DNA of 64,000 bases, taken from positions 1-64,000 of the forward strand of contig CAMAFY010000005.1 of the NCBI GenBank assembly GCA_945833885.1. The letters are read 5' to 3'. A program made the position numbers and the translations under genes. This stretch comes from an uncultured Bacteroidales bacterium (GTDB taxonomy: Bacteria > Bacteroidota > Bacteroidia > Bacteroidales > Bacteroidaceae). Positions 35,630 through 44,355 of this stretch are shown piece after piece. The number at the start of each line of letters is the position of its first letter. Position 1 is the first letter of the stretch. The notes under the pieces are model-generated. The model ran no database searches and was not told where the DNA came from. It was given only the letters and a program-made list of their open reading frames with translations.

Positions 35630-36925
35630 TCAAAGGCCGAAAGCCTTGCGGATGGTGTCGATGTAATCGAGGCGTTCCCAGGTGAAGATTTCCACGTCCT
35701 CCATGGTGAGTGCCGGCTTTCCGGGGATGGTGTCGAAGGTCTTCGTGATGGTACGGTTTGTACGTCCCATGTGTCCGTAGCGTGCTGTCTCCTCGTAAAT
35801 GGGGCGACGGAGGTTCAGGCGTTCCTCAATCGCGCGCGGACGCAGGTCGAAAATCTCCTTGATCTTCGCAGCAATCTCCCCGTCAGTCATGTTGACGTGG
35901 CTCCGTCCGTACGTCTCCACGCACACGCTTACCGGCTCTGCCACACCGATAGCATAGGCCAACTGCACGAGCATCTCGTCAGCGACGCCTGCCGCCACCA
36001 TGTTTTTGGCGATGTGACGTGCGGCGTATGCGGCGCTGCGGTCCACCTTTGAGGGGTCCTTTCCCGAGAATGCGCCTCCGCCGTGTGCGCCTTTTCCGCC
36101 ATAAGTGTCGACGATGATCTTGCGGCCGGTCAGACCTGTGTCGCCGTGAGGACCGCCGATGACGAACTTTCCGGTGGGATTGACGTGGTATTTGATGGCA
36201 CCTTTCTCAAAGAGGGCCTTCACTTCGGGGGTGTTCACGCGCTCCTTTATCACTCGGGGAATGAGGATTGTGGTGACATCACGGTAGATTTGGTCGAGCA
36301 TCATCTCGTCAGCCTTCTCCTGACTTCCCGCCTGTTCCGCGGTGATGAACTCGTCGTGCTGGGTGGAGACAACGATGGTGTCGATGCGTTGTGCGCGGCC
36401 ATTGTCGTCGTATTCGATGGTCACCTGGCTCTTGGAGTCGGGACGCAGGTAGCGCATCACCTGACCTTCGCGGCGGATTTCCGCGAGGACGATCATGATA
36501 TCATGGGCCAGCGAGAGGGGCAGGGGCATGTATCGGTCGGTCTCGTTGTTGGCATATCCGAACATCATTCCCTGGTCGCCGGCCCCCTGGTCCATAGGAT
36601 TGGCGCGTTCCACGCCGCGGTTGATGTCGGGACTTTGGGAGTGCAGTGCCGAGAAGATGCCGCAACTTTCAGCGTCGAACTTGTATTCCGACTTGGTGTA
36701 TCCGATGCGTGAGATGGTGTTGCGCACCACTTTCTGCAGGTCGAAGTTGGCGGTTGTGTTGAGTTCTCCCGCCAAAACCACCTGACCGGTTGTTACTAAT
36801 GTCTCGCAAGCCACCTTTGCGTTGGGGTCTTGTGCAAGGATTACGTCGAGGATGGCGTCAGAAATCTGGTCCGCCACTTTGTCGGGATGACCTTCCGACA
36901 CGGATTCTGAGGTGAAAAGATACAT
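35630..36925 (-). CDS. metK: S-adenosylmethionine synthetase
   Basis: 431 aa, full length. Carries [16 protein letters not shown] (ATP/methionine site), the [12 protein letters not shown] flexible-loop hexapeptide (GDQG), and GGHG-type phosphate loop [21 protein letters not shown], plus the Bacteroidota insertion regions. Makes SAM from methionine and ATP and is essential. The leader is long (see 36926-37306). Confidence 0.98.
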   Translation of the reverse strand: MYLFTSESVSEGHPDKVADQISDAILDVILAQDPNAKVACETLVTTGQVVLAGELNTTANFDLQKVVRNTISRIGYTKSEYKFDAESCGIFSALHSQSPDINRGVERANPMDQGAGDQGMMFGYANNETDRYMPLPLSLAHDIMIVLAEIRREGQVMRYLRPDSKSQVTIEYDDNGRAQRIDTIVVSTQHDEFITAEQAGSQEKADEMMLDQIYRDVTTILIPRVIKERVNTPEVKALFEKGAIKYHVNPTGKFVIGGPHGDTGLTGRKIIVDTYGGKGAHGGGAFSGKDPSKVDRSAAYAARHIAKNMVAAGVADEMLVQLAYAIGVAEPVSVCVETYGRSHVNMTDGEIAAKIKEIFDLRPRAIEERLNLRRPIYEETARYGHMGRTNRTITKTFDTIPGKPALTMEDVEIFTWERLDYIDTIRKAFGL

Positions 36926-37306
36926 AAAACAGAATAAGTTTTTTGGGGTGGGATGCCACCTTTCAGGTTACAAACTGCGAGGACGCTGCGTTGTATACCA
37001 GTTTCCTTGCCTGACTTTCTGTGTGCGTCGTGGGCGCTTCCGGATGTATTCCTCCGATGTCGCTGCCTTACCGCAAAGCGGTACTCACTGCAAACGTACA
37101 CAAAAAAACTGTCCGCCCTGGCATCTTCGACGGCTCTTTTTGCGGAGAGTCCGCCGTGCGGGGGAGAACAGCAACGTGAAACTTGCCGGCCTTGCGGGCC
37201 TGTTGGACGGAACTCTGTGGAGAGTGGCGTCCGGCGTTTTAGCATTTTTTTGCGAGGTTGCAAGCAGTCAAATCTGTCCTCTATGTGGGTTGTGCATGCA
37301 AAATTA
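36926..37306 (-). promoter_or_regulatory. Long metK leader with a -7 box
   Basis: A minus-strand TAATTTTG box sits at 37299-37306, implying a leader of about 365 nt. Near the start codon the RNA can form GGTGG-CATC-CCACC (36948-36961 region). I could not match the SAM-I, SAM-II, SAM-III or SAM-IV consensus, so regulation by SAM is only a possibility. Nothing else is seen here. Confidence 0.35.
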
Positions 37307-37351
37307 GTCTTTTTTTCTGCAACTTACGGCACAAATTACTGAAAATTTACA

Positions 37352-37359
37352 TATCTTTG
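37352..37359 (+). promoter_or_regulatory. -7 box touching the tsaE start (possibly leaderless)
   Basis: TATCTTTG ends 4 bp before the ATG at 37364. With the usual 7-nt offset, transcription would begin at about the ATG. No TTTG -33 box is seen. Confidence 0.4.
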
Positions 37360-37363
37360 CAGC

Positions 37364-37780
37364 ATGAAAATCGAAATATCATCTCTAAATGACATTCAAC
37401 GTGCGGCACGGGAGTTCATTTCTGCCGTGGACGTGAACCGTGTCTTTGCATTTTATGGCAAGATGGGCGCTGGAAAAACCACATTCGTCAAGGCTTTGTG
37501 CGAGGAACTCGGCGTCGACGACGTCGTCAACAGTCCAACCTTCGCCATTGTCAACGAATATCACTCCGAAGTGTTGCGGTCTCCGGTCTTTCACTTTGAC
37601 TTTTACCGCATCAAACGCCTTGAAGAGGCCTACGACATCGGCATCGACGACTATTTCTACTCCGGTTCGCCTTGTTTTGTGGAGTGGCCCGAGATGGTGG
37701 AGCCCCTCCTTCCCGAGGACGCTGTCCGCGTGGACATCGAGGAACTTCCCGACGGCCGGCGCCAAATCACCATTGCCTGA
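37364..37780 (+). CDS. tsaE: tRNA threonylcarbamoyladenosine biosynthesis ATPase
   Basis: 138 aa. P-loop GKMGAGKTTFVKAL (about residues 30-43), then NSPTFAIVNEY, FHFDFYRI and CFVEWPEMVEPLLP, all family-typical. ATPase partner of TsaB/TsaD in making t6A37 on ANN-decoding tRNAs. The start is the first ATG, close behind a -7 box. It heads a plus-strand stretch; the next gene is 382 bp on, past a repeat array. Confidence 0.95.
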   Translation: MKIEISSLNDIQRAAREFISAVDVNRVFAFYGKMGAGKTTFVKALCEELGVDDVVNSPTFAIVNEYHSEVLRSPVFHFDFYRIKRLEEAYDIGIDDYFYSGSPCFVEWPEMVEPLLPEDAVRVDIEELPDGRRQITIA

Positions 37781-37903
37781 ATGCCGCATCGGGGCATCCG
37801 TCAGCAGACTTGTCGGGATGTCCTTCTCTCCGGTCCAGGGTTTTCTGCGCGGGAGTCCGGTAAAACGGCGAGGTGTTCCCAGACTTCCGGATGGAGTTTC
37901 TAT

Positions 37904-38080
37904 GATGCTTTCAAAGAAATCCTCAGTCGTTTTCAAAGAAATCCTCAGTCGTTTTCAAGGAAATCCTCAGTCGTTTTCAAGGAAATCCTCAATCACTTTC
38001 AAAGAAATCTCAGTCGTTTTCAAGGACTTCTTCGAGTGCTTTTACGGGATTCCTCAGATGCTTTCTGGGCATTCCTCTTG
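37904..38080. repeat. 22-bp tandem array between tsaE and the next gene
   Basis: Very regular units start at 37904, 37926, 37948, 37970 and 37992 (all 22 bp bar one of 21), each with TTTCAAGGAAATCCTCA or one change from it. It then decays through units around 38013, 38035 and 38056. The 82 bases to the next start code show only weak continuation. Confidence 0.9.
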
Positions 38081-38162
38081 AGTTTTCAGGGGGAAATATT
38101 GTTCTTTCAGGAGATTCCATACAATCTTTTCAAGAGATGCTTTATAATATTAATATTGTAAG

Positions 38163-39959
38163 ATGAACAGATTCATTCTTTTTCTTGCGTTCATGGCATG
38201 CAGTCTTGCAGGTGACGCACAAATGGCGCGTTGGTTGATCCATCCCCAATATGACGCTTTGCAGATGTTGGAGAACGTTGATTTGCTGGTGGCAGATTCG
38301 GCAAAGACAAAAATATTGTGGACCTTCGACGGCGAGCGCGTGGCAACGGTCGAGGGCGACCTCCAACCTTTCAGCGACGACATTGCGGTGGTGCTCCGTC
38401 CGGAGACCGATGAAATCACGATGCTCCTCGGCACCGACGGCAAGACAACCGAACTCCGCGGTTGCCGCGTTGCCGGAAGACCCGCGCTGTTCTCCTCAAA
38501 ACGCCTGCTGGTAAAGAAGGGCGAATTCTTCCGTTTCGCCGACCCCAGAGGCTGGTTGACGAGCGAAAAATACCTTAAAGCCTATCCGTTCTTCCATGGT
38601 TATGCCGTATGCAACACCTATGAGGACTTTGAGAAGCCCAAGGATACCTATACCTTTCTGACCGATACTACCGGTGTTCATGTTGAATTCTCCTTCAACG
38701 GAAAGGTCTTCAAACCCACGGATGTCGACTTTATCTCCTCGGTCAATGACGAGCAGATGGCGGTGGTTGTCATCAAAAAACGCCTCTATATCTTCGACAC
38801 CGAGCAGCAGATGCTCACCCCTCTCATGAGGGATTCCGAGGAAAGCAACCTGAAATATCAGGCCAAGATTGACGGAAACATCACGGAAGCCTTCCAGGAG
38901 AATCCCGACGGTACGGGTATTCTGTCGGCACGTTGCGGCAAGGAAGACCTCGTGACCGTGCATCTCGACGCCTATCTGCGGCCTCTCTCCATCGTCCGCG
39001 GCATGGATACCACCACTTACAGCCTTGAAACTTCCGAGCCACGTAAGCAGAGTTCGCCCCTCACCGCCGTCACCGAGGGAAAATTGTGCGGCATCGCATG
39101 GGACGGCACGACGATGTTGCCGCCACAGTTCACGGAATTTCCCCTTGCCTATGGCGACCATGCCATCGTCCGTCAAGGCGAAAAATACGGATTGTTGCAG
39201 GTGTTCAAGGATGAGAGTTTCAAGGTGCGCATGAACAAGGGCGCCGACATCGCCTTCCGTCATCAGAAGTTCGAGACCACCCTCCGCGTGGATTTCCCCA
39301 CCATCGTCCCCGCTCCCCTCACGACAGTCGAGATGGTGGACGTCGAAGGTTGCGAACTTGACAAGACTTCCAAGACATATCGTGAGACGGAGAGCGGCAA
39401 TTTCGTCCAGTATCATTGTGTATTGAGCATTCCGCCATCGCTCCCCGACGAGTTGACCGAGGTGAATTACCCCCTGCACATCGTCTATGACGGCATCCGT
39501 TCGTGCGTCATTCCCTTCAAGGTCAACGCCTGGCATTACAAATACTTTGTGGTCGACATCGACGACGCTCAGACGTCGCTGGTGGACAATGCCCTTTCCT
39601 TTGTCTTCAACATCAAGGCCGACCGCATCGATTCCGACGACATCTACCCCACAGAGGTGACGGTGTTGACACAAAATGTGGAGAGTATGCTCGAAAAACT
39701 CTCCGAGACGCGCTACAAATGCACCATTCCCTACCTCCCGGAGGGGCTCACGGCCTTCGATATCCAGGTGGTTGAGCAGGGATGTCCCCCGGCCCTCTTC
39801 CCCCATGAGGTGGAATTCTGCGCTGAGAAGCCCAAGACGCGCACCACGCCTGCCGTGCCCCAGAGCCTCGTTGTCCGCAAGCGCGCATCGGAACCGCTGG
39901 TGGAGCCCTATGATGTCGACGCCGAAAACGGGCCAGAAGGCGAGTCTTCCTGCGAATGA
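38163..39959 (+). CDS. Secreted protein of unknown function
   Basis: 598 aa with signal peptide (residues 1-19, ending AGDAQ). Many repeated beta-strand segments: EITMLLGTDGK, GEFFRFADPRGW, KKRLYIFDTEQQ, GEKYGLLQVFKDE. This may be a WG- or propeller-like N-terminal half (about 20-390), followed by an immunoglobulin-like half (VEMVDVEGCELDK, VRVSF-type strands, 400-560) and a charged end. I do not recognise a family. It lies in the same strand and region as a GH35 gene but is separated from it by a terminator. Confidence 0.8.
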   Translation: MNRFILFLAFMACSLAGDAQMARWLIHPQYDALQMLENVDLLVADSAKTKILWTFDGERVATVEGDLQPFSDDIAVVLRPETDEITMLLGTDGKTTELRGCRVAGRPALFSSKRLLVKKGEFFRFADPRGWLTSEKYLKAYPFFHGYAVCNTYEDFEKPKDTYTFLTDTTGVHVEFSFNGKVFKPTDVDFISSVNDEQMAVVVIKKRLYIFDTEQQMLTPLMRDSEESNLKYQAKIDGNITEAFQENPDGTGILSARCGKEDLVTVHLDAYLRPLSIVRGMDTTTYSLETSEPRKQSSPLTAVTEGKLCGIAWDGTTMLPPQFTEFPLAYGDHAIVRQGEKYGLLQVFKDESFKVRMNKGADIAFRHQKFETTLRVDFPTIVPAPLTTVEMVDVEGCELDKTSKTYRETESGNFVQYHCVLSIPPSLPDELTEVNYPLHIVYDGIRSCVIPFKVNAWHYKYFVVDIDDAQTSLVDNALSFVFNIKADRIDSDDIYPTEVTVLTQNVESMLEKLSETRYKCTIPYLPEGLTAFDIQVVEQGCPPALFPHEVEFCAEKPKTRTTPAVPQSLVVRKRASEPLVEPYDVDAENGPEGESSCE

Positions 39960-40005
39960 CACCGGCAGAGCCCCATAGAGACAGGCGTCTGTTACGGTAA
40001 CATAT

Positions 40006-40047
40006 AGCCTGCATTGCCGGAGATTTTCCGAAAGTGCAGGCTTTTTT
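40006..40047 (+). terminator. Terminator of the 38163-39959 gene
   Basis: AGCCTGCA (40006-40013) pairs with TGCAGGCT (40035-40042), an inner CGGA-GATT-TCCG hairpin lies within, and TTTTTT follows. Confidence 0.75.
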
Positions 40048-40088
40048 ACCCCTTAAAGCCTATAAGATTTACCTTAAAATCATATACT

Positions 40089-42080
40089 ATGAAGAGAATT
40101 TTTGCAAGTCTTTTCCTTGCCTTCCTTTGCGGAAATGCCGTTGCCGCTCCCGCCGGCCAGCATACTTTCGCCATCAAGGACGGGCATTTCATCTACGATG
40201 GCCAGCCTACTCCCATCTATTCCGGCGAGATGCACTATGAGCGTGTCCCGGCTTCTTACTGGCGACATCGCCTGAAAATGATGAAGGCCATGGGACTTAA
40301 TGCCGTGGCGACCTACGTTTTCTGGAACTTCCATGAGGTGGCTCCGGGCAAATGGGACTGGAGTACCGACGAGCATAACCTGCGGAAATTCGTGCAGACT
40401 GCGGCGGAAGAGGACATGATGGTCATCCTCCGTCCCGGACCTTACTGCTGTGCCGAGTGGGAATTCGGCGGATATCCCTGGTGGTTGCAACAGCAGGAGG
40501 GGCTCGTTATCCGCTCCTTCAACCAGCCTTTCCTTGATGCTTGCCGCACCTACATCAACCAACTTGCCGCGCAGGTCGGCGATTTGCAGGTCACCCACGG
40601 AGGTCCCGTCGTCATGGTGCAGGCGGAAAACGAGTTCGGTTCCTATGTCAGCCAGCGGCAGGACATACCTTTGGAGGAGCATAAGCGCTACAGTTCGGCC
40701 ATCCGTCAGATCCTGATCGACGCCGGTTTTGACATTCCCATGTTCACCAGCGATGGTTCGTGGCTTTTTGAGGGCGGTGCCATCGAAGGAGCGTTGCCTA
40801 CTGCCAACGGAGAGGACAATGTTGAGAACCTGAAAAAGGTGGTCGACGCCTATCATGGTGGCGAAGGCCCGTACATGGTGGCGGAGTTTTATCCCGGATG
40901 GCTCGACCATTGGAATGAACCCTTTGTGAGGATTCCGGCGGAAAAGATTGTACGCCAGACGCAGAAGTACCTCGACAACGGCGTGAACTTCAACTTCTAT
41001 ATGGTCCACGGCGGCACGAATTTCGGTTTTTGGGCGGGTGCGAACTACAACAACGACACCAATATCCAGCCCGACATCACGTCTTACGACTACGATGCTC
41101 CCATCAGCGAGGCGGGATGGGCGACGGAAAAATATATGGGTGTGCGTGAACTGATGAAGAAGTACGTGCCTTATGAGGTCCCCGACGTGCCCGAGCGCAT
41201 TCCCGTTGTGGAACTTCCCGAGATTTTCTTTGAGAAATCCGTCGATGTCCTCAGCGTTCTCGAAGGCCAGACACCGGTCATTGCCGACGAACCGCTGACC
41301 TTTGAGGAACTTGGGCAGGGATTCGGCTACGTCCTTTACCGCCGTCACTTCAACCAACCCATATCCGGTATGATGCGGGTGCCGGGGATTGCTGACTTCG
41401 CCACCGTCTATGTCGACGGAAAGAAGGTGGGTGAACTCAACCGCCTGTTGGATTCCGACAGCCTGAAGGTTGACATTCCGTTCAACAGCACGCTGGATAT
41501 CCTTGTGGAGAACGTAGGCCGCATCAACTATGGTGCGCGCATTGTGGAGAATCATAAGGGCATCACGCAGCCGATAACCATCGATGGCAGCCGAATTTCC
41601 GGTTCTTGGAGCATGTATGGCCTGTCCCTTTCCGAAATGCCCGACGTGAAATCCATGCCCGAGGGCTACAAAACTGGCCGCCCGGTCTACTATGCCGCTT
41701 CCTTTACTTTGGACAAGGTGGGCGACACCTTCCTCGATATGGAGAAATGGGGCAAGGGAATCGTCTATGTCAACGGGCATCATCTGGGACGTTATTGGAA
41801 GGTCGGACCGCAGCAGACGCTCTATCTTCCCGGATGTTGGCTGAAGGAGGGCAGGAATGACATTGTCGTCTTCGAGCAACTCAACGACCAGCGCAAGTAT
41901 TCTCTCACGTCGGTGACGGAGCCCGTCTTGGACAAACTCCAGGCGGATGCCGCGGAATCGGAGTCGGCGGAAGAGGTCATCGCACGCCTTTTGCGCGAGA
42001 ATGCCGCCCTCCGCGAGCAGATTTCCACCCTCGAAAAGCAGATGGAGGAGTTGAAAGCGCCCAAGAAACGCCGCAAATAA
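40089..42080 (+). CDS. Beta-galactosidase, GH35, with a C-terminal coiled coil
   Basis: 663 aa from ATG 40089 (an ATG at 40014 lies in the preceding terminator). Signal peptide about residues 1-20. TIM-barrel GH35 domain: RLKMMKAMGLNAVATYVFWN, general acid Glu182 in QAENEFGSY, nucleophile Glu266 in AEFYPGW, HGGTNFGFW. Two beta-sandwich domains follow (VDGKKVGELNR; NGHHLGRYWKVGPQQTLYLP). The last 35 residues (about 628-663) form a Leu/Glu-rich coiled coil ending in basic KRRK, unusual for this family. Removes terminal beta-galactose outside the cytoplasm; the substrate is probably a plant or host galactoside. Confidence 0.94.
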   Translation: MKRIFASLFLAFLCGNAVAAPAGQHTFAIKDGHFIYDGQPTPIYSGEMHYERVPASYWRHRLKMMKAMGLNAVATYVFWNFHEVAPGKWDWSTDEHNLRKFVQTAAEEDMMVILRPGPYCCAEWEFGGYPWWLQQQEGLVIRSFNQPFLDACRTYINQLAAQVGDLQVTHGGPVVMVQAENEFGSYVSQRQDIPLEEHKRYSSAIRQILIDAGFDIPMFTSDGSWLFEGGAIEGALPTANGEDNVENLKKVVDAYHGGEGPYMVAEFYPGWLDHWNEPFVRIPAEKIVRQTQKYLDNGVNFNFYMVHGGTNFGFWAGANYNNDTNIQPDITSYDYDAPISEAGWATEKYMGVRELMKKYVPYEVPDVPERIPVVELPEIFFEKSVDVLSVLEGQTPVIADEPLTFEELGQGFGYVLYRRHFNQPISGMMRVPGIADFATVYVDGKKVGELNRLLDSDSLKVDIPFNSTLDILVENVGRINYGARIVENHKGITQPITIDGSRISGSWSMYGLSLSEMPDVKSMPEGYKTGRPVYYAASFTLDKVGDTFLDMEKWGKGIVYVNGHHLGRYWKVGPQQTLYLPGCWLKEGRNDIVVFEQLNDQRKYSLTSVTEPVLDKLQADAAESESAEEVIARLLRENAALREQISTLEKQMEELKAPKKRRK

Positions 42081-42164
42081 TCCTGCAGAAAGCCCCTCGG
42101 AATTCCGCTTCCGTCACCGGCATTGACCGCGGAAAGGCGAGGGGAATTCCGTAAAACCATAAAA

Positions 42165-42210
42165 AATGTCCCCCGTACACCATTGTGCTGTACGGGGGAC
42201 ATTGTGTTTC
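42165..42210 (+). terminator. Terminator of the GH35 gene
   Basis: AATGTCCCCCGTACA (42165-42179) pairs perfectly with TGTACGGGGGACATT (42189-42203). Confidence 0.75.
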
Positions 42211-42241
42211 CGTGTGGCAAATCCGTTCGCTTTTGTCGTTG

Positions 42242-42475
42242 GTTTTCAAGTGCTTATCCTTGAATTTGCCTCAAATGTGTTTGTGCTTCCAGTCAGTCGT
42301 TCTTGTGTTTCTTGTCGGTTCTCCTTGCACTTTCCATCGTGTTTCCCTGTGCTTGCAAACAATCATCCTTGCGTTTTCAATCCATCTTTCTTCTGCTTTC
42401 AGCGGAATCCTGTTGCATTTTCTGCAGAATGTCTCAGCGTTTTCAGCGGAACGTGTTGCGTTTTCGGGAGAAGTC
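42242..42475. repeat. 22-bp degenerate tandem array at the 3' side of msrC
   Basis: About ten units with CGTTTTCA or TGCTTTCAGCGGAAT starts and a CTTG-type end. The last ones are clearest (TGCTTTCAGCGGAATCCTG and CGTTTTCAGCGGAACGTG). The period is 22 or 21. It abuts the msrC stop and lies between two converging genes, not upstream of one. Confidence 0.7.
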
Positions 42476-42962
42476 ATTTGGCATCGTCGGTGACGAGTGC
42501 GGCGATTTCCTCAAGATGGCGGGCATCGGTGGCGTCGAATGTCGCAAGGTCGGCACTGTCGATGTCGAGCACGCCAACGATTTCACCATCTTTCCACAGG
42601 GGAACCACGATTTCGCTCCGTGAAGACGACGAGCATGCGATGTGTCCGGGAAAGGCTTCCACGTCGGGAACCACCAGGGTTCGGCCCTCAGACCACGCCT
42701 TGCCGCAGACTCCGCGCCCATGTTTGATGCGCGTACAGGCCATCGGACCCTGAAAAGGTCCGAGAATCAGTTGGCCGCCGGCGGACTCCACGCGGTAGAA
42801 GCCCGTCCAGAGGAAGCCGAAAGTTTCGTGAATCATTGCCGCCACATTTGCCATTCGGGCGATGAGGTCCGTCTCCACTTCCACCACAGCGGCAATCTGT
42901 GGCAGCAGGGTCGCATATTTTTCGCTCTTTGTGCCGTTGGAAATGTCGAGATGTTCTGCCAT
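42474..42962 (-). CDS. msrC: Free methionine-(R)-sulfoxide reductase, GAF fold
   Basis: 162 aa from ATG 42962 (MAEHLDISNG); the longer frame upstream is only repeat DNA. GAF-fold enzyme that reduces free L-methionine (R)-sulfoxide. All three family cysteines are present: C76 (GPMACTRI), C86 (GRGVCGKAW) and C110 (GHIACSSSS). LWTGFYRVE and VPLWKDGEIVGVLDIDS complete the fold. Cytoplasmic oxidative-damage repair. Confidence 0.93.
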   Translation of the reverse strand: MAEHLDISNGTKSEKYATLLPQIAAVVEVETDLIARMANVAAMIHETFGFLWTGFYRVESAGGQLILGPFQGPMACTRIKHGRGVCGKAWSEGRTLVVPDVEAFPGHIACSSSSRSEIVVPLWKDGEIVGVLDIDSADLATFDATDARHLEEIAALVTDDAK

Positions 42963-43034
42963 AGTCTTGATAATCGGGTAAAAAATGGGGTGGGATGTGC
43001 CGTTGTTTTGTTCTGGAAGAGCCGTGAATGGATG

Positions 43035-43211
43035 ATGGAATTTCCGCACTTTTCGGTATGGAGTGTTGCGCTCTGCGATGTCGGGTGCCATACTTTTGCC
43101 CCAAAAGAGCCGTGGTTTGAGGTGGAAAGTTCCGCACTTCCGTCCCGAAAGTGCCGCATTTTGTGCTGTAAAGTTCCGCACTTTGTGCTGGAAAGTTCCG
43201 ATGTTTCCGAT
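43035..43211. repeat. 22-bp tandem array upstream of msrC
   Basis: The four clearest units start at 43124, 43146, 43168 and 43190: GGAAAGTTCCGCACTTCC, CGAAAGTGCCGCATTTTG, GTAAAGTTCCGCACTTTG, GGAAAGTTCCGATGTTTC. Looser units extend left to about 43035. Same core as at 6415, 21370, 32041, 51129 and 62347. Lies in 42963-43275. Confidence 0.87.
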
Positions 43212-43275
43212 GCTTTTTGCGACGCATCGGTTGCAGCGTCCGTGCCGGCGGACATCGGTTGTCCGGCAGTTCACG

Positions 43276-44319
43276 TCATTGTCCGTCGGCCGTCCGGCAT
43301 TTTTCTGCCAGATATTGCAGCGCCGTTTCCAGAATCGTGTCGATGCCGCGGTTGTAGTCCTCGCTGCTGATGTCGACGTTGATGTCGGGATCGATGCCGA
43401 ATTCCGTGTGTTCTCCCGTGATGTCCGTCATCGGGCACGCTGAAAACCGCACCGACCATCCGCGCGGGAGTTCGCTACTGAAGGGCATTCCGCTACCACC
43501 TCCCGTACGGTCGCCGATAAGTGTGACACTTTCGAGGGATTTTACAAACATCACGAAGGCATTTGCCGCACTATACGTGCGACGGTTCGTAAGAATCACC
43601 GTCGGTTTCTGCCATCGCAGGCCTGAAGCGGGGGAGACGCGGATGGGTTGTGGCGCGGAAAAATCCTCATGTCCCGGTCCCGTCTTGTGCGACATAAAGC
43701 CCATGACGGTCGATTCGTTGACAAATATCCCCGCCAGAGCCTGTGCCGAGGTGAGCATGCCGCCACCATTGTTGCGGACATCAATGATCAGTCCGTCGCA
43801 CGTCGCAAGATACTCCATCATATAATGGAGGTTTCCGTCGCCGATGCTGTTCTCGAACGACGGACAACGGATGTATCCGATGTTATTTGCCATGACTTTG
43901 TACTTCATCCCCGCCGTTGTGCGGTAGTCATCGCTGCTTCCGAGGTAGCGACGTAGGATGGAATCGTTGAAATTCTCGGGAAAAGCGTCGTACCACTGCG
44001 TATAATAGGAGGTGTTTCCCGCGTATGCCAGGTTCACATGTCCGTCGCGCAGTTCGTAAGTCATGCGGCTCAGTACCTGAAACAGCGCCTCGTCCGACAT
44101 CTTTTCCTCCACTTGAGGCGAATAACGCCGGTAGACTTCGTCCCAATCCAGCCCGTAAGCCTGTTTCTTGTACGAGAAAAAACAATAATGACGGTCGATG
44201 ACATTCCACAACGCTTCAAAGTTGTCGCGTCGGGTGTCTTCGAAACCGTCACTGGAAATGCAACTCATGGGCAACACGAGCAGCACAATAACCGATATGA
44301 TGTGGAGGAGGCGGCACAT
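43276..44319 (-). CDS. S41-family peptidase lipoprotein
   Basis: 347 aa with lipoprotein signal MCRLLHIISVIVLLVLPMSC (Cys20). C-terminal-processing-protease fold: LRDGHVNLAY, GYIRCPSFENS, LIIDVRNNGGGML, VILTNRRTYSAANAFV (nucleophile Ser, about 247), GDRTGGGSGMP. An S41 tricorn/CtpA-type serine protease; the PDZ domain seen in CtpA is not obvious here, so it may be the shorter S41 type of Bacteroidota. Envelope-located. Cotranscribed with the DUF3316 gene upstream (36-bp gap). Confidence 0.9.
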   Translation of the reverse strand: MCRLLHIISVIVLLVLPMSCISSDGFEDTRRDNFEALWNVIDRHYCFFSYKKQAYGLDWDEVYRRYSPQVEEKMSDEALFQVLSRMTYELRDGHVNLAYAGNTSYYTQWYDAFPENFNDSILRRYLGSSDDYRTTAGMKYKVMANNIGYIRCPSFENSIGDGNLHYMMEYLATCDGLIIDVRNNGGGMLTSAQALAGIFVNESTVMGFMSHKTGPGHEDFSAPQPIRVSPASGLRWQKPTVILTNRRTYSAANAFVMFVKSLESVTLIGDRTGGGSGMPFSSELPRGWSVRFSACPMTDITGEHTEFGIDPDINVDISSEDYNRGIDTILETALQYLAEKCRTADGQ

Positions 44320-44355
44320 AGGTGAGTGGAGGAAAGGGGTGGGGATGGCGGAGGA

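Noticed and set aside
36926-37306. SAM-I riboswitch before metK
   Set aside because: No match to the P1/P3 core or to the GCAACC pattern in the right context; only the position is suggestive.
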